This document shows, one piece after another, positions 50,667 to 58,701 of a stretch of 64,000 nucleotides of DNA. The translations under genes were made by a program, and so were the position numbers. How positions within the stretch are numbered: the stretch's first letter is position 1; each line of letters starts with the position of its first letter. The notes below the pieces were generated by a model. It ran no database searches. It had not been told where the DNA came from and saw only the letters and a program-made list of their open reading frames with translations. The stretch is from Trueperella bialowiezensis (GTDB taxonomy: Bacteria > Actinomycetota > Actinomycetes > Actinomycetales > Actinomycetaceae), in the NCBI RefSeq assembly GCF_900637955.1, contig NZ_LR134476.1:1240001-1304000 (forward strand), read 5' to 3'.

Positions 50667-51560
50667 ATGGCAAGAGGGAAAACCGTCCAGCTTTTCTTAA
50701 TGAACGGCGCGGCGAACGGGCCGAAGAAAGCGACTATCGGCAATTGGACCGGCATCACCTACCTCATCCCGCGCACGGACGTAGGCGAGCTCAAACATAG
50801 GGAGGACCTCAAGCAGACCGGCGTTTACCTGCTTTTTGGTACGGATGACGACGACGTCGACAAGGTTTACATCGGCCAAGCCCGCGAGCGAAAGAACGGC
50901 GCGGGCGTACTCGGCCGTATCATCGAGCACATCGGTGAGGAAAAGCTCGATTACTGGACCCACGCTGTCGCACTCGTGACGTCAAACAATTCTTTCGGCC
51001 CGACCGAAATCAGCTACCTCGAAAACCAGTTCACGAACCTTGCCAAAGAGGCCGGCCGGTACCAAGTGACGAACGGTAATGACCCGTCGCCCGGCACGGT
51101 CACGGAAGAAAAGGAAGCCGAGCTCGACGAGTTTATTGACTACGCGCGGCTCGTGATCGGCGCGCTCGGTTATCGGGTTTTCGAACCTGCCGACGACGTC
51201 AAAGCGAACAACCAGCCTCTCGGCGGAGCCGAACCCACGCTTCAGCTGACCAGACACGGATTGGTGGCTCGTGGGCGCCAGACGGCAGATGGCTTCGTTG
51301 TGTTGTCTGGCTCGCAGCTGCGTGCCCTCGACGATTTCTATAAGTCAGCGCCGGATTCAGCTCGAAAGAATCGGGAGAAGTATGCGGACAGGATTGATTC
51401 AAGTAACGTCTTGACGTCAGATCTGCTTTTCCGCTCGCCGTCGGGTGCTGCTGCTTTCGTCTGTGGCACGAGTTCTAATGGGTTCGTCGATTGGAAGATG
51501 CCCGACGGGCGGACGCTCGGCGAGCTTGAGAGGCGCGAGCAGCAGGACGCCGAAGGCTAG
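50667..51560 (+). CDS. GIY-YIG nuclease-family protein with DUF4357 domain
   Basis: 297 residues. The N-terminal third has the GIY-YIG-like core ('GVYLLFGTDDDDVDKVYIGQARERKNGAGVLGRIIEHI', about 47-85), with 'GVYLL' and 'VYIGQA' replacing the canonical GIY/YIG strands and Arg/Glu downstream. The C-terminal part ('VLTSDLLFRSPSGAAAFVCGTSSNGFVDWKMPDGRTLGEL', about 250-290) is DUF4357. I chose the ATG at 50667 because AAAGGA is just upstream. The gene stands alone between repeat copies B and C, a likely acquired gene. A DNA-cleaving role in defence or mobile-element control is inferred. Confidence 0.83.
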   Translation: MARGKTVQLFLMNGAANGPKKATIGNWTGITYLIPRTDVGELKHREDLKQTGVYLLFGTDDDDVDKVYIGQARERKNGAGVLGRIIEHIGEEKLDYWTHAVALVTSNNSFGPTEISYLENQFTNLAKEAGRYQVTNGNDPSPGTVTEEKEAELDEFIDYARLVIGALGYRVFEPADDVKANNQPLGGAEPTLQLTRHGLVARGRQTADGFVVLSGSQLRALDDFYKSAPDSARKNREKYADRIDSSNVLTSDLLFRSPSGAAAFVCGTSSNGFVDWKMPDGRTLGELERREQQDAEG

Positions 51561-51917
51561 CGAATCCGCCTTCTGTCCAGGTGAACAAGTAATTAGGCGG
51601 CGCTGGCGGGGTGGCTCTGAACATGTGCGAGCTACTGATTGAGGTTTTCCGAAACGTTGCACATATATGCAGCAAACCCGAAATCTTCAAGCGTTAGCTC
51701 CGTGTTGTGCAGTCACGAGAGCTTGGGAAGAAAACCCGGAGCACTTTACTCACCGCACGACGAATGGCGCACTCTCCACAGGCGTCTGTTGTTCCCGCTT
51801 TCTCCACAGCACTATGAAACGGCGCGGTCCGGCTTCGGCTATGTGTCAGAATCGGGCCATTGCGTAACGCTCCATATGGTTGCGACGACGAAAGGGAGGA
51901 GAGGCGGAGACGTAGCA
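51561..51917. other. Intergenic stretch holding repeat copy C
   Basis: 357 bp between the GIY-YIG and DUF3800 genes. Copy C fills 51605-51706. Part of the following sequence (about 51728-51758, GAAGAAAACCCGGA...CACTT...TCAC) also recurs after copy D near 54541-54570. No gene is supported; frames starting at 51639 within the repeat are spurious. Confidence 0.65.
51605..51706 (+). repeat. Dispersed repeat, copy C
   Basis: About 102 bp nearly identical to the right half of copies B and D, from GGCGGGGTGGCTCTGAAC to GCTCCGTGTT, with the palindromic core at 51628-51702. It lies between the GIY-YIG and DUF3800 genes, in direct orientation with B and D. Confidence 0.88.
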
Positions 51918-52643
51918 ATGAACGACAAGCCAGCGCGAATAGCCTCAATTTACCTAGACGAATCCGGAGCCAAGAACAGCGCCGGAGGTGCATTTGTCGT
52001 GGGGTTTATAAAAACTTATGAACCTTCGCTGCTTTGGCGTGCAATACGAGATATACGACAGCGCCACAAAGAAACCGCTGAAATCAAATTCTCATCCATC
52101 AATGGCAAGAACATAAGATTCTACTTCGACCTAGTTGAGGAGATAGCCACAGGTGACTACGTGGCGAGAGTGGGTGGATCTGTTTACGATTCTAAAACGG
52201 GTTTCCACCCCGCGTTTGATACGTGGCAAGAGCAGGCTTCTATGGCTAGGAAACTCATCGTTGGCAACATCAACAAAAATGAGAACGTGATTTGCTTCCT
52301 CGATCTCGTCCAGACTCCACGCGGGGTGACTGTCGTTGAAAATGTGAAGACGGAAGCCAACCGGCACCTTACGGGTAGTCCAATTCTCGAGGCCTACGAC
52401 GTCGACTCGCGAGCCCATGACATTATTCAACTGGCAGATGTCGTTGCGGGTGCAATCAACTACGAAAGATCGCAGGCCAAAACTGGGCGTTCGCGTTCTG
52501 ACCGGAATCCAAAACACCGAGTAATGAAAAGGCTTCAGCGGGCTCTTGAATTGGACAGTTTTGACGACGTTAAGCAGGGGAAGGTGAACATTTTGACGAT
52601 GTCTGGTCCAGCAACTCTTCCCGGGCTCGAGTACGTCGAATGA
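51918..52643 (+). CDS. DUF3800 domain protein
   Basis: 241 residues matching DUF3800: an N-terminal 'IASIYLDESGAKNSAGGAFVVGFI' (the DES motif), a central 'EIKFSSINGKNIRFYFDLVEEIA' and a C-terminal 'HDIIQLADVVAGAINYERS' (the QLAD motif). The acidic residues in these motifs suggest an RNase-H-like metal site. Family members are frequent in accessory and defence regions; the reaction is unknown. The ATG at 51918 gives the usual start; ATG 51876 is in frame but less likely. A terminator follows at 52805. Confidence 0.82.
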   Translation: MNDKPARIASIYLDESGAKNSAGGAFVVGFIKTYEPSLLWRAIRDIRQRHKETAEIKFSSINGKNIRFYFDLVEEIATGDYVARVGGSVYDSKTGFHPAFDTWQEQASMARKLIVGNINKNENVICFLDLVQTPRGVTVVENVKTEANRHLTGSPILEAYDVDSRAHDIIQLADVVAGAINYERSQAKTGRSRSDRNPKHRVMKRLQRALELDSFDDVKQGKVNILTMSGPATLPGLEYVE

Positions 52644-52804
52644 TGATTGGGCTTCTTCGCGTTCTTGCGTTTGTGAAGGTGGGGCGCGTAGAATGATTTT
52701 GTTGCTCGGCCTTGGCCCAATCAGCCAGCACCCGAACAGCTGGAGTTGCGCTTGCTAGCGTTTTCTCCATAGCACGTTTATTGGGCGTGCTTTACACACT
52801 GCTG

Positions 52805-52836
52805 TTTAGCCCCGGTGATTCCGGGGCTAAACTTTT
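52805..52836 (+). terminator. Terminator downstream of the DUF3800 gene
   Basis: A perfect 11-bp stem (TTTAGCCCCGG / CCGGGGCTAAA) with a TGATT loop and CTTTT after it. It is oriented for the plus strand. The MFS gene converges from the other side and ends at 52873. No gene is seen in 52644-52804. Confidence 0.88.
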
Positions 52837-52872
52837 CCCACGTCTTCAGATATCCGCTATGAGGCGTATGTG

Positions 52873-54102
52873 CTATTTGTCTATTGCCCAGAGTGTGAGG
52901 CTGAAGCACCCGGATCGAGGATATGCCGCGTCAAGTATCAAACCGATGAAGACGCCGGCTACGGTTAGCCCGCCCAAGACCGCGGCGCTCAGCGTGAGAA
53001 CGGGAATGGCATCAGCGATTGGAAAGAAACCAAAGGCTGCGTAGGCGATGGGTGTGAGGCCAAAGCTGATCGCGTAGTCAAAAGACGCTGCACGGCCCAT
53101 GTGTTCTTCTGGCACGCGGCTTTGGAGCGCGGCGCCCCAGAGCACGCCAGAAATCTCAAATCCCAAACCGGTCACGAAGGAGGTGCAAATCAAAACAAGT
53201 GTGCTTCCTGAATGGGCGCTGGCAAGCAGTTGCGATATTGAAAACGCTCCGAATACAACACTCCATGTAAAAAGCCTGCGAGGTTTCATTTTTATCGCGA
53301 TAAGGCTCCCGGTGATGTAGCCAATGGTCATCGCGGTCAGCATTATCGACCACACGCCAGTGCCATGCCGGTCCATTACGTGCAAAGGTTGAGTTACGTC
53401 CGCGGCTCCTGACTGGATTGCAAGGAAAAGACCCCAGAAAGGTACAGCGAAAAGAAGCCAACGGTTTTCACTCAACACCGAACCGAGCCCGGCGAGTTCA
53501 CGTCGAAAGCTCGTTGGCTTAACAGCGCGTGAAGCAACCTTGATCTGTGAAAGTAGAACGCACGCTAAAGCGTTGCATACGACGATCGCCCACAGCACGA
53601 ATTGAAATGAAGCGAGGGAAGCGACGGCGGCGCCTAAGCCAGGCCCTAACGCGCTGGCAGTATTTCGGAAAGTGCGAACGACGGCATTGCCTTTGACGAG
53701 TTCATCGTTCCCAACTATTGAGGGCAATAGTGCGTAAAGCGACGGCGCACCGATGGCGCTTGCGAATCCGGCGATGAGTGATAGCGACTGCGCTTTCCAA
53801 TCTAATCCGGATAGCGGAATCACAATAGCTAGCCCAGCGTTTGCGATGGCGCCTAGGGCCACAGACCCTGCTGCAATCTTCGTTCGATTCCACCGATCGG
53901 CGGCGGCTCCGCCGATTAATGCGACGAGGAGCGTCGGGAGCGTACGAGCGGCGAGGGAGAGCCCCAAGCCCATCGCATCACTGTTAGCTGCGCCGTAGAA
54001 CGCTAACGCGAGAGTGAGAAGCACTCCTGCCAAGGCTTGGAATCCCTGCGCCCAGGCCAAAAGAATGAGCTGTGAATTGGCAGAGCGCAGGGTTGCCAGC
54101 AT
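52873..54102 (-). CDS. Major facilitator superfamily transporter
   Basis: 409 residues from the ATG at 54102 (a TTG five codons upstream at 54117 is possible), about 12 hydrophobic segments. The loop 2-3 motif 'GGAAADRWNRTKI' is typical for MFS drug or siderophore exporters of the EntS type, as are 'GSLIAIKMKPRRLF' in the second half and 'EEHMGRAASFDYAISFGLTPIAYAAFGF'. Substrate unknown. It lies in the accessory interval between repeat copies C and D and converges on the DUF3800 gene. Confidence 0.88.
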   Translation of the reverse strand: MLATLRSANSQLILLAWAQGFQALAGVLLTLALAFYGAANSDAMGLGLSLAARTLPTLLVALIGGAAADRWNRTKIAAGSVALGAIANAGLAIVIPLSGLDWKAQSLSLIAGFASAIGAPSLYALLPSIVGNDELVKGNAVVRTFRNTASALGPGLGAAVASLASFQFVLWAIVVCNALACVLLSQIKVASRAVKPTSFRRELAGLGSVLSENRWLLFAVPFWGLFLAIQSGAADVTQPLHVMDRHGTGVWSIMLTAMTIGYITGSLIAIKMKPRRLFTWSVVFGAFSISQLLASAHSGSTLVLICTSFVTGLGFEISGVLWGAALQSRVPEEHMGRAASFDYAISFGLTPIAYAAFGFFPIADAIPVLTLSAAVLGGLTVAGVFIGLILDAAYPRSGCFSLTLWAIDK

Positions 54103-54671
54103 GCGGGTACTTTTCAAAATGTGTTACTAACTTAGTTGTGGATGTGTAGCGAACTTTATCATGAGAGCCTGCCACCTCGTTGTCGTGGGTGGAGAGGAAA
54201 AGAAGCGCCCCTGTGGTGTGCTCAGAAACGTCGACGACGGAGCGAACGGTCGGTGTTGGTAACGAATAAGTCCATCAACGCGTTAAATCTGAAAGTGGCG
54301 CTTGATGCGTTGAGGAACTCCAGGGTCACTGCACATTCTGCATTTAAAGCCCGCAAATGCCGGTAATTGGCGCAAATACGATGTTTTGGCAGGTCACGGG
54401 CGGGGTGGCTCTGAACATGTGCGAGCTACTGATTGAGGTTTTCCGAAACGTTGCACATATATGCAGCAAACTCGAAATCCTCAAGCGTTAGCTCCGTGTT
54501 CGCCCGATACTCGAGGGTTGGACTGCACAGTAAACGACTACGAAGAAAACCCGGACCACTTCAGTTCACGGTGCGCGTTGGATTGGGCCACGGACAGTCG
54601 CACCAGGTACGAGACAGCAGAAAGGGAACGTAACGCCCCCACTGGAGTCCGTTATATAACGATGGAGTCCG
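54103..54671. other. Gene-free region with repeat copy D
   Basis: About 570 bp with no supported gene between the divergent-side MFS start and the YwiC-like stop. It holds copy D (54324-54515), the copy C-like flank near 54541-54570 and the start of the 20-bp tandem repeat (54643). A 76-codon frame at 54136-54366 has no ribosome site and no recognisable product. Confidence 0.65.
54324..54515 (+). repeat. Dispersed repeat, long copy D (right border of accessory cassette)
   Basis: About 192 bp matching copy B in direct orientation over its full length, with the palindromic core at 54422-54496. Copies B and D bracket about 4.5 kb that contains the 91-aa coiled-coil, GIY-YIG, DUF3800 and MFS genes. 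Confidence 0.88.
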
Positions 54672-54682
54672 CTATATAACGA
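54643..54682. repeat. 20-bp tandem duplication at the YwiC-like stop
   Basis: TGGAGTCCG(T/C)TATATAACGA occurs twice back to back (54643-54662 and 54663-54682, 19 of 20 identical). The stop codon of the YwiC-like gene lies in the second unit, so the duplication could have changed the end of that protein. Confidence 0.85.
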
Positions 54683-55544
54683 CGACGAAGAGCGCTACCG
54701 AGGCTACAACCTCGCCCATTCCAATCACCTTGGCCGGCAGCCAGCCGTTGTTGTGCCCGTAGAGCGGCACGAAGATCGCCCGCAGCAAGATGACAAGGCA
54801 TAGAGCTGCAAGCCACCACGTGACAGCGCCACACGACGCCAGACCCACCACGGCAGTGGCTCCCACCGCGTGGAAAACCACCGACGCCACATACCATCTG
54901 CGCATGCCGCGTTCGCGAATATTGGTTTTCACGTACAGCGCGGTGCCGACGAAATACCAGGCGACGACGCCGGTGACCAGCCAGATCTCCGGCCAGTCGC
55001 CGCCGCTCACCGCGTTTACGACGCCGTCCAGCCCGCCAGGCCCGCCGTTCGCCGTGGAGGTCGCGCCGCCAACGCCCATGTCGTAGGCGACGGGCAGCAT
55101 GAGGCAGGCCGCGAGGATCGTGGCCACGTTGTTGATCATGGACCGGTCTTGACGGTTCGCCGACGCCCACGCAGCCACCGCCACGAGCGGCGCAAACACG
55201 GGTAGCCACTTCACTAGGTGCGGGGCGGTGACGAGCACTCCCAGCGCGAATGGAAGCATGGCAAGCCAGTAAGTCCGCACGGGCGGCAAATATCGAGCTT
55301 TGCGCCCGGACCGCAGCCACAAACTGGTGGCGAAAAAGGCAAAGTAGCCAATCCACCATAGCCCGAGCAGCAACAGGTGTTCCCACACGAAACCGGATTT
55401 AACGACGCCGATCAACACGGGCACCGTGATCATTGCCCACGCGCCGTGATAGTTGGGGATCCACCCCGGCCCAGGCTTCCGTTTGCGCTTCTTAGCCGAG
55501 GCGCGCGTGCGGTCAGCCCCGCGCGCGTTAGAAGATCGTGTCAT
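54672..55544 (-). CDS. YwiC-like family membrane protein
   Basis: 290 residues with about eight hydrophobic segments. The family is recognised by 'WIPNYHGAWAMITVPVLIGV' near 28-47 and 'YFAFFATSLWLRSGRKARYLPPVRTYWL'. The N terminus is very basic (RASAKKRKRKPGPG). YwiC is of unknown function; B. subtilis ywiC lies in an anaerobic-respiration neighbourhood, which gives only a hint. It overlaps the upstream DUF6636 gene by 17 bp, so they are co-translated. The C terminus falls in a tandem duplication. Confidence 0.82.
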   Translation of the reverse strand: MTRSSNARGADRTRASAKKRKRKPGPGWIPNYHGAWAMITVPVLIGVVKSGFVWEHLLLLGLWWIGYFAFFATSLWLRSGRKARYLPPVRTYWLAMLPFALGVLVTAPHLVKWLPVFAPLVAVAAWASANRQDRSMINNVATILAACLMLPVAYDMGVGGATSTANGGPGGLDGVVNAVSGGDWPEIWLVTGVVAWYFVGTALYVKTNIRERGMRRWYVASVVFHAVGATAVVGLASCGAVTWWLAALCLVILLRAIFVPLYGHNNGWLPAKVIGMGEVVASVALFVVVI

Positions 55545-56145
55545 CGGCCCGCGTGAGGTTGAAGCCGTGCCCGGACATTTCTGACCAGCATGTGATGCCG
55601 GCGTTGCGTTCGAGCGTGCAGGCGAAACCGTTCTTCGCGATGGCGGTGCCGTAGTCGTAGACTTCGGAGGTTTTCACGAAATGCTGGCAGTCCGCGTTCA
55701 CGGCTCCCTCCGCGCCTACAGAATATGTGGCGGTGATGCCTTCGCATTGGCCGGGGGAGGGGTAGTCGTAGACGTAGATGGAGCATTCGACGTTGGAGTC
55801 TGTGATGTGGCAGTGAATGTTTTGTGCCGGCGTGGTGAAGGAGGCGGCCTCGATTGCGCCTTCGGGAGCGGGCCGTGCGGGAGTCGGCTCCGGCTCAGGT
55901 TCTGGCTCAGGTTCTGGCGTGGGCTCGGCAGGCGCCGGAATCGTCGCCTGCGCCGTCGGTTCTGTACCGCGGTCGTCGCCGCTTTCGCCCAGCGAACGCC
56001 CCTGTCCGATCACGTAACTGTAGAAAATGAAGATGACGACGAGGAACAAGAGCGTCGCAGAACCCAGGAAAAAGTAGAGCGGCCAACGTTTAGTTGAAGA
56101 ACGGCTCGACTTTTCTTCATGATCGGGCAGCCAGTCGTTGCTCAT
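55528..56145 (-). CDS. Membrane-anchored DUF6636 protein
   Basis: 205 residues from the ATG at 56145, which has AGGAGGG upstream. It has a short cytoplasmic N terminus, one transmembrane helix (about 23-46), a Pro/Glu repeat linker (EPTPEPEPEPEPEP, about 70-95) and a C-terminal extracellular domain. That domain has six cysteines in the DUF6636 pattern: 'NIHCHITDSNVECSIY', 'PGQCEG', 'VNADCQHF', 'NGFACTLERNAGITCWS', then 'GHGFNLTRA'. Three disulphides are likely. Function unknown. First gene of a two-gene unit with the YwiC-like gene, divergent from moxR. Confidence 0.8.
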   Translation of the reverse strand: MSNDWLPDHEEKSSRSSTKRWPLYFFLGSATLLFLVVIFIFYSYVIGQGRSLGESGDDRGTEPTAQATIPAPAEPTPEPEPEPEPEPTPARPAPEGAIEAASFTTPAQNIHCHITDSNVECSIYVYDYPSPGQCEGITATYSVGAEGAVNADCQHFVKTSEVYDYGTAIAKNGFACTLERNAGITCWSEMSGHGFNLTRADDTIF

Positions 56146-56352
56146 CGGCCCTCCTCGCCCTGCGTGTTGCCCGTGCTGTGCGGGCACAATAGCTTTACGT
56201 CATTTCATCTTAAACCACGGGCTCGCATTGCGGGGGCGCTTATTCGCGGGCAAAGATCCGCCCATAGTATGAGAACGCGGTTTGCGGCTTCTGCCCTCAG
56301 CGGCTTACCGCGTACAATGGCCGGGGAAGTTCCTCGAAGGCAAGGACGTGAC

Positions 56353-57354
56353 ATGAGCGCACTGGCTAGTGGAAAGATTAACGACGACGACATGGCGCGG
56401 GTCGCCGATCTTGTCGGCCGGGTGAGGCAGATTTTTGAGGGCCGGGTGGTCGGCCAGAAGGATCTGGCAAGGGCGCTCCTCACAGCGTTGATTGCGCGCG
56501 GTCACGTGCTTTTAGAGTCGGTGCCGGGGCTGGCGAAAACGACGGCGGCCGTCACGATGGCTGACGCGATTTCGGGCACGTTCTCGCGTATTCAGTGCAC
56601 GCCGGACCTCATGCCGAATGACATCGTGGGCACGCAAATCTACAGCTATGAGACGGGCGAGTTTTCCACTCAGCTTGGTCCGGTTCACGCGAATTTGGTG
56701 TTGCTTGATGAGATTAATAGGTCGTCGGCGAAGACCCAGTCGGCGATGTTGGAGGCGATGCAGGAGCGGCAAACCTCGATCGGTGGAACGATTTTCAAGC
56801 TGCCGGATCCGTTCATGGTGATGGCCACGCAAAATCCGATCGAAGAGGAGGGCACCTACGTGCTGCCCGAAGCGCAGATGGACCGCTTCCTCATCAAGGA
56901 AGTGCTCACGTATCCGGAGCCGGACGAAGAGCTGACGATCCTCACCAAGACGGCGGAGGGCTCGTTTGGCCGCCCGGAGGGTGTGGAGCCGATTTCGACC
57001 GACGACGTCGTCTACCTGCAAGAAACCGCGCGCCAGGTGTACGTGGACGACTCGATCAAAAAGTACATCGTCAACATCATCAACACGACGCGTGGTGCCG
57101 GGCCGCGGCCACTTCCAGAGTTTAAGCGGCACGTGCGGGTGGGCTCCTCGCCGCGTGGTGGTTTGGCGCTTATGCAGGTGGGCCAGGCGCTCGCGTTGCT
57201 GGCCGGGCGCAACTATGTGATCCCGGAAGACATCACGAAGATGCGCTACCAGATTTTGCGGCACAGGCTTGTGCGCACTTATGACGCGTTGGCTAACAAC
57301 GTGCAGCCCGAGGCGTTGATCGACGCCGTGTTCCAAGCAGTTCCCACGCCGTAA
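56353..57354 (+). CDS. MoxR-family AAA+ ATPase
   Basis: 333 residues. The Walker A region is atypical ('ESVPGLAKTTAAV', the MoxR form GxPGxAKT), Walker B is 'LVLLDEINRSSAKTQSAMLEAMQER', sensor 1 is 'MATQNPIEEEGTYVLPEAQMDRF' and the C-terminal lid includes 'RVGSSPRGGLALMQVGQALAL'. MoxR ATPases act as chaperones for VWA-domain complexes; VWA genes follow in the same operon. The ATG at 56353 follows AAGGAC. It ends in a TAATG overlap with the DUF58 gene. The region 56146-56352 carries the divergent promoters. Confidence 0.95.
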   Translation: MSALASGKINDDDMARVADLVGRVRQIFEGRVVGQKDLARALLTALIARGHVLLESVPGLAKTTAAVTMADAISGTFSRIQCTPDLMPNDIVGTQIYSYETGEFSTQLGPVHANLVLLDEINRSSAKTQSAMLEAMQERQTSIGGTIFKLPDPFMVMATQNPIEEEGTYVLPEAQMDRFLIKEVLTYPEPDEELTILTKTAEGSFGRPEGVEPISTDDVVYLQETARQVYVDDSIKKYIVNIINTTRGAGPRPLPEFKRHVRVGSSPRGGLALMQVGQALALLAGRNYVIPEDITKMRYQILRHRLVRTYDALANNVQPEALIDAVFQAVPTP

Positions 57355-58253
57355 TGAGCGGGCTGTCGGATCGGGCTCAGGCGACGCGCGCCGCGTTGGT
57401 TCGCGCGAAAGTGTCGTTGCCCGTGATCCGCCGTGCCTCTGGAATGTTTGAAGGCCGTCACGCCTCGATTTTCACTGGTCACGGCCATGATTTTGAGGAT
57501 TTGGTGGAATACGAGCACGGCGACGACGTGGCAGATATTGATTGGAAAACCTCGGCGCGGGCAGGCTTCCCGATTATCCGCCGGTTCGAACGTGAATCGG
57601 ACATGTATACCCAGCTGGTCATCGACACGGGGAAGGACATGCTCGGCGCGGCACCGTCGGGTGAGGTGAAGGCTGAGATCGGCATGTTTGCCGCGAATAT
57701 TCTGGGCTATCTGGCGATCAGCCGCGGTGACCGCCTGTCGGTGGTGTACGGGGATAGTACGGGGTTGGCGCGCGTTCCGGCCCGGCACGGTAATAGCCAC
57801 TTGGATCTGTCGCTTGACGCCGCGCAAGCCAGGCTCGAGACGACGACGGGCACGTCCGCCGTATCGGCCATGCTCGAAGAGGTGCTGCGTATTCCCCAGC
57901 CGCGTTCCCTGCTGCTCATCGTGACGGACGAATATTGGCCGGATTTACCCGACGGGCGCACGCTACGGCGCATCCGTACCCGTCACGAGGTGCTCGTGCT
58001 GCGGGTAGCGGACATGCCGGTGTCGCAGGAGGGTGTGGAGGAGATGGTGGACGTGCTGGATGGCACCGAGATTCCGCAGTTCCTTCGCGACGACGCCGCG
58101 CTCCGCCGCGATCTGTACGAGGACCGGATGCGTGCTCACGCGTTTGCCCGTGACCTGTTGCGTTCCACGGGCGTCAACCACATGACAGTGAGCTCCTCGG
58201 ATGATGTGCCGGGGGCGCTTATCGAACTGTTGGGGAGGCGCCGTGCCCGCTGA
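57354..58253 (+). CDS. DUF58 domain protein
   Basis: 299 residues with the DUF58 core 'GRHASIFTGHGHDFEDLVEYEHGDDVADIDWKTSARAGFPIIRRFERE' (about 32-80). A VWA-like fold follows ('YTQLVIDTGKDMLGAA', with the usual Asp but not a full MIDAS). It works with MoxR and VWA proteins in a membrane-associated assembly of unknown output. It starts one base inside the moxR stop and overlaps the next gene by 11 bp. Confidence 0.92.
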   Translation: MSGLSDRAQATRAALVRAKVSLPVIRRASGMFEGRHASIFTGHGHDFEDLVEYEHGDDVADIDWKTSARAGFPIIRRFERESDMYTQLVIDTGKDMLGAAPSGEVKAEIGMFAANILGYLAISRGDRLSVVYGDSTGLARVPARHGNSHLDLSLDAAQARLETTTGTSAVSAMLEEVLRIPQPRSLLLIVTDEYWPDLPDGRTLRRIRTRHEVLVLRVADMPVSQEGVEEMVDVLDGTEIPQFLRDDAALRRDLYEDRMRAHAFARDLLRSTGVNHMTVSSSDDVPGALIELLGRRRAR

Positions 58254-58701
58254 CAAGCTTATTGATCCGGCAGGCCCTACCACCGCCCTCATCGCTATTG
58301 CGATCGGCGCCGTGGTTGGCCTGATCATCGTGGTCGCTTTTGGCCTGTGGTTTGTGAGCCGCGTGCCGGTGAAGAAGATTAAGCTCGCGCCGGTCAAGCG
58401 CAGCCAGCGGGAGGAATGGATTGCGAGGATCGACGCCGTCGTCGCCAGGCACGCCGATAGTGCGGACGAGCAGGCCCGCGCCTTGCACATTGAACTTGCG
58501 GCCGAACTGCGTGCAATCCTCAGCGAACGCGCCGGGATGGACCTCAGCTCGTGGCAGCCCTCCCAGCTGAGCAAAGTGCCCGCGCTGTCGAAGGCCGCCG
58601 AAGCGATCGGCTCATGGGAAGAACCCTCGTTTGCGGCCTATGCGCGCGCGGATATCCCCAAGGCGCGCGACCGCGCGGTTGAGGCGGTGCTCGCATGGTA
58701 A
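58243..58701 (+). CDS. Small single-pass membrane protein of the MoxR-VWA operon
   Basis: 152 residues from GTG 58243 (GGGGAGG just upstream). There is one transmembrane helix near 18-40 ('ALIAIAIGAVVGLIIVVAFGLWFV') and a long helical cytoplasmic region with 'REEWIARIDAVVARHADSADEQARALHIELAAELRAILSER'. It occupies the position of DUF4381-type proteins in other MoxR operons, but I do not recognise that domain with certainty. It overlaps DUF58 by 11 bp and the first VWA gene by 7 bp. Confidence 0.8.
   Translation: MPADKLIDPAGPTTALIAIAIGAVVGLIIVVAFGLWFVSRVPVKKIKLAPVKRSQREEWIARIDAVVARHADSADEQARALHIELAAELRAILSERAGMDLSSWQPSQLSKVPALSKAAEAIGSWEEPSFAAYARADIPKARDRAVEAVLAW

Noticed and set aside
51639-51917. 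N-terminal extension of the DUF3800 gene (FSETLHIYAANPK...)
   Set aside because: The extension is encoded by the palindromic repeat and appears in other frames at other copies; the conserved protein starts at 51918.
54136-54366. 76-codon open frame upstream of repeat copy D
   Set aside because: No ribosome site, no recognisable domain, and it runs into the repeated sequence shared with copy B.
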